From contig VDFB02193867.1 of assembly GCA_007258455.2 (NCBI GenBank), positions 528,396,657-528,460,656 on the forward strand: a stretch of 64,000 bases of DNA, in the 5' to 3' direction. Made by a program: the position numbers and the translations under genes. Position 1 is the stretch's first letter. Each line of letters starts with the position of its first letter. Below, piece by piece: positions 45,641 to 58,453 of this stretch. Source of the DNA: Sequoia sempervirens. Taxonomy: Eukaryota > Streptophyta > Pinopsida > Cupressales > Cupressaceae. The notes beneath the pieces were generated by a model that saw only the letters and a program-made list of their open reading frames with translations, made no database searches and was not told the DNA's origin.

Positions 45641-46499
45641 TAAAGAGTTCACTTTTCTTTTGTATGCGTCCATTTTTTTCATATGTGCCTATGAGGACAA
45701 TAGCTACATATGTGCCTATGAGGACAATAGCTATGACATTTGACAAAATTCTTCTATTTACATGCATCGATGCATCCTGCCCAGAGATACACATATACAT
45801 GCATCCATGTGCACTGCAATACATGCATCTATGTACACATGCACCCATGGATATATGTATCTATGCAACTTCATATGCAATCCATGGATATTTCCATACA
45901 TGTATATTTAAGCATTTATGTATCCAACTATGCATCTTTCTATCTATCCATGCAACTATGTTTCTATGTATTCTTCTACCTAAAGATGCATCCACGCATA
46001 TATGTATCTGTGCTTCTATGTACAAATGTATACAAGCATCTATCCATATATGTGTCAATGTATCTATGGATACATCTATTCATAGATACATGTATCTACA
46101 CATCTATGGATCTACCATGATAGATGTCCACATCCATGTATCTATGGATACATGTATCAAGTAGCTCATTTCTAGGTCTTGACTCTACAACCACAACATC
46201 TCCTGTGACTACATAGATCTACAGAATAACAAAAAATGAAATGCTCAATGTAATCACAATGCATCTCTAGTCACTTAAATCTATATTACATGATAAATCC
46301 ACATGCCATTTAATGCATTCACTTTGAAACACAATCAAGAAAATAGCTAAATACCACTTTCCAAATAAAAAAATAACTTTGGAAACATCAACTTCCAGAA
46401 TTAAATACCAATATGCACAAAGCGATCATATTACCCTAACTAGATGACTATAAAGCACATGTTACCTATGCAATCTAAAATCTAAAGATACATACCATC
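45641..46499. repeat. ATGCAT-rich island with inverted arm-A remnant
   Basis: 45755-46155 is a dense island of ATGCATCCATG / ATGTATCTATGGATAC words. 46160-46330 resembles, inverted, the GCGACTAAGCAGGAGATGTT region of arm A (3550-3600). 45690-45725 has a 30-bp direct doubling (TATGTGCCTATGAGGACAAT). No gene. Confidence 0.65.
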
Positions 46500-47278
46500 C
46501 TTATGCACCTATGCAAAAATACATACTGTCTAACATATATATATAATTACATGCACACATATATACATGCAAACCTGTATGCATGGATGCATACAAAGAC
46601 TATGTTTCATGGGATTATTAAACAATTCACTTGCTTTCTATATGGCTCCATACTTTGCATGTGTGCCTATGAGGACAATAACCACAATATTTGACAATAT
46701 TCCTCTATCCTTTATGACAGCTCATTGGTTCCAAAGCTCTCTTTATAGGACCACTGTGCATTGCCTCCAAGACTAAGATGAATCCTTGGTATTTCAAGGA
46801 AAGATTCGAATGGATAACACTTAAAATGATCTAAACTATGATTTTATAATAAAAGTATCCAAATGCATTGCAACAATGCGAAACCCAACTTGCATTTAAG
46901 ATGTACAATGAAAGTAAACAGATGGAAAAATGCATTTGCTTCAAAGTTTGTAAAGCAATTTCAACAGATTATGTAGCCATTGTCCAAAATATGGTTTTCT
47001 ATCAGCATAATCCTTGAACCTTCTTTAGGTCTAACTGCTACTTTGTTAATTGACTTTGATTAAAAGGTCAAAATGTGAAATGTGGCCAAGGATAATTATA
47101 CTTATTTATCTCTTTTAATTGTTATATATTCAAAGACTAATTAGCAATCCAAACAGCCTCCCCTTTAGTCAAATGCCATTCAATGCATTAATTTTGTATC
47201 AATTAATTATGTACCTTCAGCCACTAGTTTTAATCAAATTATGCATATGGATTAAGAATCAAACTCTCAAAATAAATG
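46500..47278 (-). repeat. Repeat Q, inverted copy
   Basis: Reverse complement of 6014-6760 nearly end to end, including CCAAGGATTCATCT, GTGGTTATTGTCCTC and CATGAAACATAGTCTTTGTA. It makes the outer inverted pair about 40 kb apart. The minus- and plus-strand open frames here are repeat artefacts. Confidence 0.85.
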
Positions 47279-47759
47279 CATATATAAATGTGTCTTTTTC
47301 TTCATTTCATTATGTATCTATGTATCCATAGATGCAATCATGCATAAATCGATTTATGCATATATCTCGCCATATCTCAATGCATCTGTCTATATATGTA
47401 TGGTTGTATCTATGGGTACATGTATACATTGATTTATGCATATATGCACCTATGAATTGCATACACACATCCATGTATATATGCATCTATCGATATCTTC
47501 AATGGATACATGTATATATGCATGTATGGACTCATGCACCCATGTATTTGTCTTTGTCTCTGCCCATCTGCAGATGCATATATGCATATTTCTACACATC
47601 CATGTATCTGTACACCTCTCTCTATAACATATCTATCTCTGTCTGCATACATGTGTCTATGCATCCATCTATGCATGTGTGCATGTACTACATGCACATA
47701 TGCATTTGTGCATGTGTATACAATACTCTTCCTTAGAACACAAGCATGTACAATAGAAT
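47279..47759. repeat. ATGCAT-rich island
   Basis: Run of ATGTATCTATGTATCC / ATATGCATCTATC words. No gene. Confidence 0.75.
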
Positions 47760-48135
47760 ACAACATCCACAAAGTAGCTGTGATGCATTACAACTGGCTT
47801 AAATCTATATTAAATGGCTAAAGTATGCTGGCCACCCATGGCCACCAAGCCATTCCAACGCCTTCCCCACTAGCCAGATGCCATTTAATGCATTTGCTTA
47901 AATTATTTTGACCTCTCTATGTGTTTGCATTTTCCTAATATTTCAATGCATTTAATTTGCAATCATGGATTAGATATCTCTACTCGTCAGTTTTATAAAC
48001 TATGCCTTTGCTTAAATTTATTTAATCAATCTATGTAATCGCATTTCACTGATTTTCTATAACAATAATGATTTATAAAGCTATTATGATAAATAGAAAC
48101 AGATAAATGCTAATTTTCCAATATAAATTTATCAG
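47760..48135 (-). repeat. Arm repeat A, inverted outer right copy
   Basis: On the minus strand it runs from TTGGAAAATTAGCATTTATC through TTGATTAAATAAATTTAAGC and GGCATCTGGCTAGTGG to GGCTTGGTGGCCATGG. The outermost ~100 bp of arm A, with the hairpin, are missing. A 34-bp piece (AATGCTAATTTTCCAATATA) is doubled at its outer edge. It pairs with the arm at 2938-3620. Confidence 0.75.
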
Positions 48136-48470
48136 AATAATGCTAATTTTCCAATATAACAAAATTAAAAGTTATATGTTCACATACATTCATGCATATT
48201 GTCCATACATGCATATATGCATATATGCCTTCATCCATATTTGCATGTGTATATGAATACATCCTTCCATGTAACATATGCATTTGTATGTATATGCAAA
48301 TATGCATGCATCCATGTATACATGTATTCATTTCTCCATTTGTCCATGCAATTCTATTTTCTATGTATACATGTGTCTGTTGATGCATCCATGCATATTT
48401 CTATAAATAGCTCTACGTATTTCTCTCTCCACGCATTTATTGTTCTCTAGCGCATTAGCATTTGCATTTT
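48136..48470. repeat. ATGCAT-rich island beyond the outer arm
   Basis: 48180-48400 contains CATACATGCATATATGC / CATCCATGTATACATG words. No gene. Confidence 0.7.
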
Positions 48471-48479
48471 TTCAGTTTC

Positions 48480-51400
48480 ATGATCTTCCATATTTATTGT
48501 TTTCATAGTATATGCATAACTTCCACTTTGTGTTCTGTTTTGACTCTTCTATCCTTAAATATCATTATATTTTTATATCTATTCTTCTCTTGTCGCATTT
48601 CGAGGAAGCTCAAGGATCTCAGTACCTTATTTAGTATGAAGGAGAGTGAGAAATGTGACATGAGTCTTTTTTCTGTGTTTATATTGACACACTCAGCCCT
48701 ATGATGATTTTAAAAAGCATAACCGATAACCAACTAGACATTCTTCCACCCTTTCTTGGAAGAAATAACCACTTCATACCCTATTGATTCCATTCATTTC
48801 CATTTCCACCCTTGCACATCCTTTCTTCTCAAATCAAATACATTTCAAAATCCATTCATATGCCTGCCTTGCATCATACCAATGTGTTGCATTCCTTTTT
48901 TCATTCAATCCAGCTCTCTCATTGAAATTTTTATTTCTTGCATTTAATTTTAAGCATATAGCTAAAAAATGATAAATTCATACCATTTACATTCCATTCA
49001 TTCTCATATCCACTCTCCCATATCCTTGCCTCCCATATCAAATACTTTTCATAACTTATTCATACACCTTATTTGCATCTCATCATTCTCTCAATTCACT
49101 CTCTTTGTTGCACTCGCATAACTCATTCTTCTTTTTTACCCTCACATATCTTTATCTATCTATACCTCAAATATACCTTCATCCATCACAACAAAATTCA
49201 CACCATACCAAACAAAGAAAAAGATGAAGAAAATATCAAGCTTATGCAATTAAACACTGAGGGCTTCGAAAATAACAATCATAACATAGAGTTGTATTCA
49301 AGAGTTATTTTCAAAACGTCTTTTCTAAATCTTGTTTATTACAGATCCCTAAAAGCGCGTATGACAGTTTCTTAAAGCCTAAAATGTGTAATCAGATTTA
49401 ACAAATATTTACATGTATCCATGCATTCAAATGCATCATTAGATATCCTTTATACACTTGTTCAAAAAACAATAATGTATATGTTTCAAATGCAAATTGT
49501 TTCTGACATTTCTAGCTTTATGCACATAGGCATTTATAGATTCTTGTTTATGTACCAAATTACATGGACACATGTATACATCCATGCATGCATAAATGTT
49601 TACATGGATCCATATATTTATGCATTCCTTCGATATATGCATTGGTGATAAATAGTTCATTTTCCCTATATTTCTTTCGTTTACTACTGCAAATGCAAAT
49701 TGAGTCTCATTGTGCTTTGACAAATTTGTATTTCTACTCAATTTTAGTGTTTTCCATTCAAATTTCTCGTTCACATGTCAAGGATGCTTTTCACTCTTCT
49801 ACGCATTGTGTGCACATGGATACATGGATACATGCATGCATGTATACATAGATAGCTCAAGCATTGTTACAAATGTTTAAGATTATTTGCATTTAATAAT
49901 TCAAACAAAATAATAATACATTTTTGCTTCCTGGATAAGATCATAAAGGACATTTGTTACTACAAATGTAAACATACACCCATGTAAAAATACAAGTATT
50001 CACTGGTGTATCTATCAAAAATTCCACGTATTTATTCTTTTCATAGTATATGCATAACAACTTTTCCTTTATTTTCTCTTTTGACTCTTGCATCCTTAAA
50101 TATCATTATATTTTTATATCTATTCTTCTCTTGTTGCATTTCGAGGAAGCTCAAGGATCTTGGCACTTTGTTTAGTACGAAGGAGAGTAAGAAATGGGAC
50201 ATCAGTCTTTCTTCTGTATTTGTATTGAGACAATCAGCCCTATGATGATTTTAAAAAGCATAACGAATAACAAAATAGACATTCTTCCACCCTTTCTTGG
50301 AAGAAATGTTCACTTCATACCCTATCGAATCCACTCATTTCCATTTCCACCCATGCACATTGTTTCTTCTCAAATCAAATACATTTCAAAAGCTTGCCTT
50401 GCATCACACCAATGTGTTGCATTCCTTTTTTCTTTCAATCCAGCTCACTCATTCAAATTTGTATATCTTGCATTTAATTTTAAGCGTACAACTCAAAAAT
50501 GATAAATTCATACCATTTACATTCCATTCATTCTCATATCTAGTCTCAAATATCCTTGCCTCCCATATCTAATACTTTTCATAAGGCATTCATATACCTT
50601 ACTTGCATCTCATCATTCTCTCAATTCCTTCTCTTTCTTGCACTTACATTGATCATTCTTCTTTACTACTCTTACATATCTTTATCTATCTATAGCTCAA
50701 ATATACCTTCATCCATCACAACAAAATTCACACCATACCAAAGAAAAAAATGAAGAAAATATCAAGGTTATGCAATTAAACACTGAGGGCTTTGAAAATA
50801 ACTATCATAACATAGAGTTGTATTCAAGACTTCTTTTCAAAACGTTTTTTCTAAATCCTGTTTATTACAAATAACTAAGAGCACATATCATAGTTTCTTG
50901 GAGGCTAAAATGTACGGTCAGATTTAACAAATATTTACATGTATCCATGCATTCAAATGCATCATTAGATATCCTTTATACACTTGATCAAAAAACAATA
51001 ATGTATTATTCTTTTGTTTCAATCATAAATATTTTTTGTATATCTTTCAAATGCAAATTTTTTCTGACATTTCTAACTTTATGCACATAGGCATATATAG
51101 ATTCTTGTTTACATACCAAATTGCATAGCCACATGTACACATTGATGCATGCATAAATGTTTCCATTGATCCATATATTTATGCATTCCTTTGATACATG
51201 CATTGCTGATAAATAGTTAATTTTCCCTGTTTTCTTTCATTTAATATTGCAAATGCAAATTGAGTCTCATTGTTAACATAGAGTTGTATTCAAAAGTTCT
51301 TCTCAAAATGTCTTTTCTAAATCCTGTTTATTACACATCCCTAAAAGCACATATGACAGTTCCCCGAAGGCTAAAATGTATAATCAGATTTCACAAATAT

Positions 51401-52920
51401 TTACAAGTATCCATGCATTCAAATGCATCATTAGATATACTTTATACACTTCTTCCAAAAACACTAATGTATTACTATTTTGTTTCAATCATAAATGTTT
51501 TTTTTATATGTTTAAAATGCAAATTGTTTCTAACATTTCTAGCTTTATGGACGCAGGCATATATAGATTCTTGTTTACATACCAAATTACATGGACACAT
51601 GTACACATCCATACATGCATAAATGTTTACATGGATCCATATTTTTATGATTTCCTTTGATATATGCATTCATACTGACTAGTTTATTTCTCCTGTTTTG
51701 TTTCATTTAATACTGCAAATGCAAGTTGCGGCTCATCATGCTTTCAGAATCGTTCAGATGCCAAGGATGCTTTTCACTCCTCTATGCATTGTATGCACGT
51801 CGATACATGTATACATGCATACATGTATACATAGATGCTTCAAGCACTGTTACAAATGTTTCTCTCTCAATAATTTGCATGCAAAGTGCTATAAACATGT
51901 AAATTATTTTAGTGTACCTACATTTTATCTTACATAATAAACTTCTTTATATCTTTCCAAATTATTTTATCAATACCTTTGTATTGTTTCATCTAACAAT
52001 TTATTGTAATATTTATTTCACTTATTACATTTTAATAAGTCAAATTATTACATTTTATTTTGAATGCAAAGTGCTATAAACATGTGAATTATTTTAGTCT
52101 AGCTACATTCTATCTTAGGTAATAAGGTTCTTTATTATATCTTTGCAAATTAAATTTTGTTTATTATATATACACAAATTTTAATTCGTATTACATAAAC
52201 AAGATTAAAATCTTATTTATAATAAAATCAATAGCTTTCTAGTGATTCATCTAAGAATTTATTGTAATATAATTACATTGTTCTATACACAAAAATATGT
52301 TTTCGTATTACATAGACAAGATTAAAATCTTATTTAAAATAAAATCAATAGCTTTATATAGAAGTAACCTTCATACTACATTAAAAAAAATATTGATTAA
52401 TCTTAGAAAATTTTACACTCAAATGAGCTACCCCTATCAATGTTCCACCTAACACTAGTGTTTCTACTAGCACTTGCATATTGTGATATGATAAACTAAA
52501 ATAACTCAATTATATTAATTAACATAGCATGTGTTTTACAATAGTACACTAAACATAATTTTATTTACAAATAGACATAGAAGCAAAAAAAGAGATATGG
52601 TAAACTTTGTTTCGCCATGCATATAAATGCAAATTGAGTCTCATCGTGCTTTGAGACTCGTTCAGATGCCGACGATGCTTTTCACTCTTCTATGCATCGT
52701 GTGCATGTGGATACATGTATACATGCATACATGTATCCATAGATGTCTCAAGCATTGTTACAAATGTTTCAGATTATTTGCGTTCAATAATTAAAACAAA
52801 ATAACAATGCATTTTTGCTTCCTGATTAAGATCATAAACAATCTTTCATGTCGCAAATGTATACATACACACATAAAAATACAAGTATTCATTGCTATAT
52901 CTATAAAAAAGTCCACCTAT
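48480..52920 (+). repeat. Diverged tandem array of ~1.5-kb units
   Basis: Unit 1 is about 48480-50020 and unit 2 about 50020-51270. Unit 3 starts mid-unit near 51272 and runs to about 51885, and a tail-only copy lies at 52617-52920. Shared blocks include TTTCGAGGAAGCTCAAGGAT, CATCACAACAAAATTCACAC, CATTAGATATCCTTTATACA and CATGCATAAATGTTT. Between units 3 and 4 lies 51886-52616, itself containing a doubled GCAAAGTGCTATAAACATGT block (51888 and 52067) and a doubled AGATTAAAATCTTATTT block. Open frames in it are not conserved as protein. Confidence 0.82.
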
Positions 52921-53258
52921 ACATGGTACCCATAAATACAATTTTGCATGCATCCATCAACACATGTTAACTGTTCACATGTCTCTATGGACCACGTTGC
53001 TCATGCACCCTAAACATTCCATGCATTAATGCACCATTGCAAATTACTTCAAACTTTCCTAGCTATATTTAATACATTTATATTCCTATCTCCTATCTAA
53101 TTACTTTTTCTAACTCATAGCTAGATGCTTTTTATCCCTCGGCAGGAACTCGACGCTTGCATCACTTGTTTTAGCATGGATTGTTAGGCTGGAATCACTT
53201 TCATCGCTCCTTCTAACAAAAACTAAACTTTGAAAAAACAAATTAAGTTTTGATACCA
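52921..53258. other. Junction between mosaic and right LTR-like repeat
   Basis: No gene. At 53251-53258 TGATACCA, read on the minus strand as TGGTATCA, fits a tRNA-Met-type PBS next to the LTR-like repeat that begins at 53259. Confidence 0.45.
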
Positions 53259-55265
53259 CAAACTAGTTTTACTCTGACTTTTATAACAATAAAAGTAAAA
53301 GTAGAAGTATAAATAAATTCTAGTTGCAGAATTTTTTGGGAATTGACTGAGGGAGCTCAAAATCTTAAGTTTCATTCAGCCCTGTTATAATCACACGGAT
53401 AAGGAAGTATTTAAATAGATTAAAATATGGGTTAAGAGTGTAAGCGTTTGAATTAGATCTAGGTGTGGAATATTTAGAAATGTGTACAAAATCAAGTTGA
53501 ATATCATATTTGATTGGCTTCTTTGTTTTATTTATGAATTTGTATCGTATAATCAAAATTATTCTTTGAAAGAATTATTTTAATTTATTTAAGAAATAAA
53601 TGTATTTATTTTTCAATCACAAGTCTACACACAATTAATATATTATTACATTGGAATAATTATTTAGATTTAGTTTCTTCTATTTCAAAATAAATAAATT
53701 AGTGCTTGTGTATTATCAAATGAGTTACAAGAGGTGGGTAACGATGCACGTAGATTAGACAATAGGGTTCACCCACTTTCTAGTTTGTTTATGTCATTCA
53801 TAAATTTAAAAGATGTATCATTTTCTAGTAACAAATGACTCTCTATAATTGAGATTAAACAACTTCTTTAAAAATTTAATAGAGAAAATCTCATTATTGA
53901 AATAATACGGGTTTTGTCTATAGTATCAAACACTTCTAAGCTTTATTAGATCCACACTTATATGTATTGCCTTGATGTACAATTTCTTATATCTATTGTC
54001 TCAGTTAAACATACAATTTATTTACAATTTCTTAAACTTCTTTTTGGGTGCTTAACTCTAAATTTATATGATCATATGATTAGGAAAAATGTGACAACAT
54101 TTAGTGAACGTCGTTAAAACACTTTCTAAAATAAGGATTTGATTTGGGTATTTGGATTAAAGTATATATCAACATAAAAAATCTTAGATCAAAATAATTT
54201 GTCTAAACATATATATGAAAATGACAAGCTCTTAGTTGTAGCACAAAGAGGGATCAAAGTTCTTGTGCAACATCTTGTTTCACAATAAGATTTAGTTTAT
54301 GTATAAGAGCACTTGTTTCACAACCTCTTAGTTATTGTTGAAGAGGATTTAGTTGTTTTGCAACCTCTTAGCATAGAAATATGTGTATATATGGATATGA
54401 TAGGGTTATGTATATATGCATGTGTTAGGTCATGCTACTAGGATAATTAGAGGATGAGGGTATTTTTTTGTTCATTAAGATTCTTGAAATCAAATAAAAA
54501 AATAAAATTGACAAGAATTTAGAAAACTACTTGATGATGTACGCAACTAGGTATGGTACCTAAAGTTATCCCTTTGGAATGGTTTAAGAATCTAGAGATT
54601 TACATGTGAAAGAATACAATCGTGCAATGATTTAATTAATACTATAACATTCAACACAATGAACATCAAGTCATCTAATAACTTTGATAAGATGAATCTA
54701 TGTGAACGTTTGTAGATAAAAGAAATAAAGGTCAATATGATAATGGTTCTCGTAATTTTAATTTATTAATCAATTAGCTTAATTTCAAAATTATATCGAT
54801 TAGTTTGAGATAGACTAATAAAACTCAACATTAATTAAACATTTGACTTTCCAAATTCATTGAATTTAATGATGTTTCAAGAAAACAAATATGTGGGATG
54901 AGATTATTTTCTTTGCTCCAACTTTATTATCTATGTGCTTCTAGATGCACCATGTAAAATTCAAACCCATTATAGACCTGCTTGAAAATCTATTAAGTCT
55001 TCTCTCTTTTCCTATTCAATAAAATACTAATTTGACATGCTTAATAATTTAAGATACAATAAAAACTTTTAGATACAAATAATTTTTTTAATTATTTTTT
55101 CCCTTCCTCAAATACCTAACATGTTTTTTTATATCTGATCCCTTTAAATAATAATCAATAGTTAATCATTTTAAATTTACTTTTAACTATTAAATTTTGG
55201 GCTACTAATACCACGGGCTATTACTTATAATAGAGTAGTATGGTTTGATTAAAATGTGATTGTTC
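53259..55265 (-). repeat. LTR-like repeat, copy 2 (copia-associated)
   Basis: Direct counterpart of 1443-2915, about 0.5 kb longer because of insertions. A good minus-strand TGGTATCA PBS motif lies at its lower edge. Unlike copy 1 it has no copia coding sequence next to it. Its presence on both sides of the 50-kb mosaic is either coincidence of a common family or a sign that the mosaic grew inside one ancestral element. Confidence 0.5.
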
Positions 55266-55798
55266 CCATGAATACTAGTATGTCAAAACCACTATGATTG
55301 AACGCTATTCCTTTTCTTCTCCTTGTTCGCCATTCTATTCTTTTATATGACATGCGCACGAAACCTTAGCTTTATTTTTGCTCCCCAAACACATGCCAAA
55401 GAAGATCCTTATGTTTACTTTGAATGGGAAATGCATTCGTAGGTAATTTGACATTGAGCGTAGGCTGGGCCGAATAGTAGTCATCTTTAGGAGTCATTAG
55501 GTAAGGAAATTTAAGCATACATGGATATGCTCTCATGGTTTAGGTGTAACCAAAAGAGATGGGCACAAAGATCAATTTATTTTTAGGGTTAAGTTTGATA
55601 TTTTATTCATTGTTTAATGACCATCATTAATTAACTTATTATTTTTTTAAGTCATCAGATGAAAGAGTGTACAAGCATATTATTATTTTTCTAATAAAAG
55701 TATAATATATTAAGTAACATAAGATTTATATGATATAATAGAAATTAATTAGTAATGAGTTATTAGTTAATAAAATATGATTTGTCAATGGGTTTTTT
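55266..55798. other. AT-rich spacer, no gene
   Basis: No recognisable feature; target region of the small LTR element. Confidence 0.4.
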
Positions 55799-56239
55799 TG
55801 TTAGAGTAATAAAGTCATCACCTAATTAATTAATCATTAATTTATTGGGTCACTTTCTGCTTTATTACACTTAAGTTAAATTTAGGAGTGCTTTTATTTC
55901 AATATTTGTTTTAATTAATTAGCTATTTTTTGCATAATTAGAGCCTCTAATATTAGAACATGTTGTCTCATTCATTCCTATGAGGGCACTTGTCATGTTT
56001 TAATCTAACACTAATCTAGGGTTAGCTTTCATCATTTTCATAAGGATTGATTCATTGTAATTATTAATCAAATCTCTATGGCGGCATTTCACGACAATTG
56101 TTCACATAATGCAAAATTGGTGTTTTCATCATATTTGAGTTGTAGGGCAACTGTATCTTGTTTATTTCTTCATAGTGTGATAGGTTAATCATCGCAGGTG
56201 TTTCATGGGAGCTATGGATTGAATAAGTCAATTCCAACA
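55799..56239 (+). repeat. 5' LTR of the small element
   Basis: TGTTAG...CCAACA. Differs from the 3' LTR by several substitutions and small indels, clearly more than the Tat LTR pair, so this insertion is older. Confidence 0.88.
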
Positions 56240-56652
56240 TGGTATGAGAGCACCAGATCTGCAACCGCCTTGTCCATTTTTTTTGAAAAAATCAACTCAT
56301 GCATTAATATATGTGATCCGTGGTCAAATTTTGAGCATTCCATTGAATCCAAAACTATTAGAACAGTCAGGTTTTCCTTTAGTTTCATCAAAAAGGCCTC
56401 TGTTTGTCAAATTTGTGAGGGTTTCCAAATCTAGAGCATACCTACAATTTTGGAGCGTTTTGAGCCCAAACAGACCTCACCATCACATTCAGAGTGCCCA
56501 AAAACCCCAAAATCGATTGTCAAATCGTCAAAATCGGACATAGTGACTCTGGGAGGCAATTTTTTTTCATTTCTAAGTCGTATGTCCTAGTACGACATGC
56601 AATCCAAGAAAAAAATTTAAAAAACACAGTGTTAATGGTGTCGTCGTTAGTA

Positions 56653-56680
56653 AACCGCTAGTGGTTAACTACTAGCGGTT
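56653..56680 (+). other. Perfect 10-bp inverted repeat AACCGCTAGT
   Basis: AACCGCTAGT (56653-56662), 8-base loop, ACTAGCGGTT (56671-56680), followed by two more CTAGCGG/CCGCTAG words to 56708. It lies in the internal region of the small LTR element. Confidence 0.7.
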
Positions 56681-57192
56681 AATACTAGCGGCTAGTCTAA
56701 CCGCTAGGTTTTCCTCCAAACTTTTTTTGAGCACGTTTTTTGGCCATAACTTTTGCATCTGAACTTAGATTTTCAAAAAAAAATATCGTCGAAAAACTGG
56801 TTCTGAGCCCAATCCAGTGGTTTAGGTTTTTTTTTTCTGGTTTTTCTATTATGTTTCAATTTTTTCCAGTCAAAGTCAAATCATCATTTTCACGCTTTCG
56901 GGGGCATATCTTTTGCATACGATCTTCATTTTTCGAAAATGAATAGGTTGGAAAGCTGGATTAATGCTCTACACAATTATTAGACTTATTTTCCCAAATT
57001 TTTCCCCAGGTATGTTTTATTCAAATTTTGGTGTTTACACAATTTGCTTAATTACTTGGATGTTTTGGCACTTGGGAATGCTTTGTTTCCGTCATTTGGC
57101 TCTATTTCACATGATTTTCATGCAGTAAAGTTAGTTTTCTCATATTTTTTCATTTGAAGAGTAATCATTGGTTTTTCTACTCACCCTTTTGT

Positions 57193-57480
57193 TGTAATCC
57201 TAGAACGAGATAATTATGAGTCATGGGCAAAGGGAATACTTACACAAATGTTGTAGGTGGCTTAATATTTTACCTCATTTATATGACCTCATACCTGAAC
57301 CAAACACACTAGGGAGAAAAATAGCTTGGGATATCATTAAAGATCATTTAGTAGGACTTATATGTTCTAGTGTCGATTTTGACACTATGTGTGTTGTATC
57401 ATACACTGATTGTGCCCACACACTTTGGGATCATCTTTGGGAGATCCATGGAGACCCTAATCTCTCTCTCCATACCTAGA
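57193..57480 (+). pseudogene. Copia-type gag relic
   Basis: One frame reads ILERDNYESWAKGILTQML, the typical start of the copia gag UBN2 domain (NYxxWA). The neighbouring frame continues with NTLGRKIAWDIIKDHL and HTLWDHLWEIHGD, similar to the AWDxI...WDxL layout of these proteins. A stop and a frame change separate them. No zinc knuckle or protease was seen. Coding capacity is lost. Confidence 0.6.
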
Positions 57481-58453
57481 GGATCCTACTTCATATTGTC
57501 TCTTACCCATGGCTACTACAGATTGTATACCCATTGATGATGCTACATTAGAGGACCTAGAGTATCTAGCAGGTCTTGTATGTTTTGATCCAAATCAGAG
57601 GCTTGTCTCCTAGTTCCTAATCTTCAGACTGAGATTACACATGCATCATCTGTTGTTCTTGATGACATCAGTATTGCCACATTGGCCCCTATGGATTCAG
57701 TTCAACATCATGACCATCTTGGTAATTCATTTTCTGCTACATCATGGGATTCTTATCTTGCAGACACATCATTGTTTGTTGAGTCTCACACTGCAGATCT
57801 TGAGGATTATATTGAGGACATACATCTCCTCTATCTTGAAAATCACTTTATCACTATACACCCACCATTATCAGTGCATATAGAGGTTGTATTTCAGGAG
57901 TCTTCACATCAATTTGGATTTGGCATCAGTTGTTTTAGTTCAAACATAGAGATTATTTAGCATCCTATCATGGCACACATCTTGAGACATATTGGTTCAT
58001 CACTCTTCATAGGGTTTCTTCGACATCGTCCTTTGTCATGTGTTTCTTCCCAAGGGGAGGAATTTTATTTTCCATTTTGGGATCTCTTTCTGGATTCTAC
58101 ATAAGGTATCCACCATTGTGATAGGATTTTCTTCATTGTGGGGGGCCTTCTAGTCTCTTTATGTCTCTCCTATGGAGACAATTGTATATGTACTTATGTG
58201 ATAGAAGTTGTCTTTGGGAGGTATCATGTAATCCACCTTCTATCCTTCTTCTATTAGTGCATTACATTATTTTCTTTTCTCTCTTTTGGAGGGGAGTTTT
58301 ATTCCCATGTGATTTTCTCCCTTTCTTCAGTTATGAGAGTTCCATTTATGTACATGGGTACCTCATCAACCGTTAGGGTAGGACCCATTCATGCATCCAT
58401 TTAAGTATTTATTTATCATAGTTTAGTTTCTCCCTAGTTCATCTTAAGGGGGG

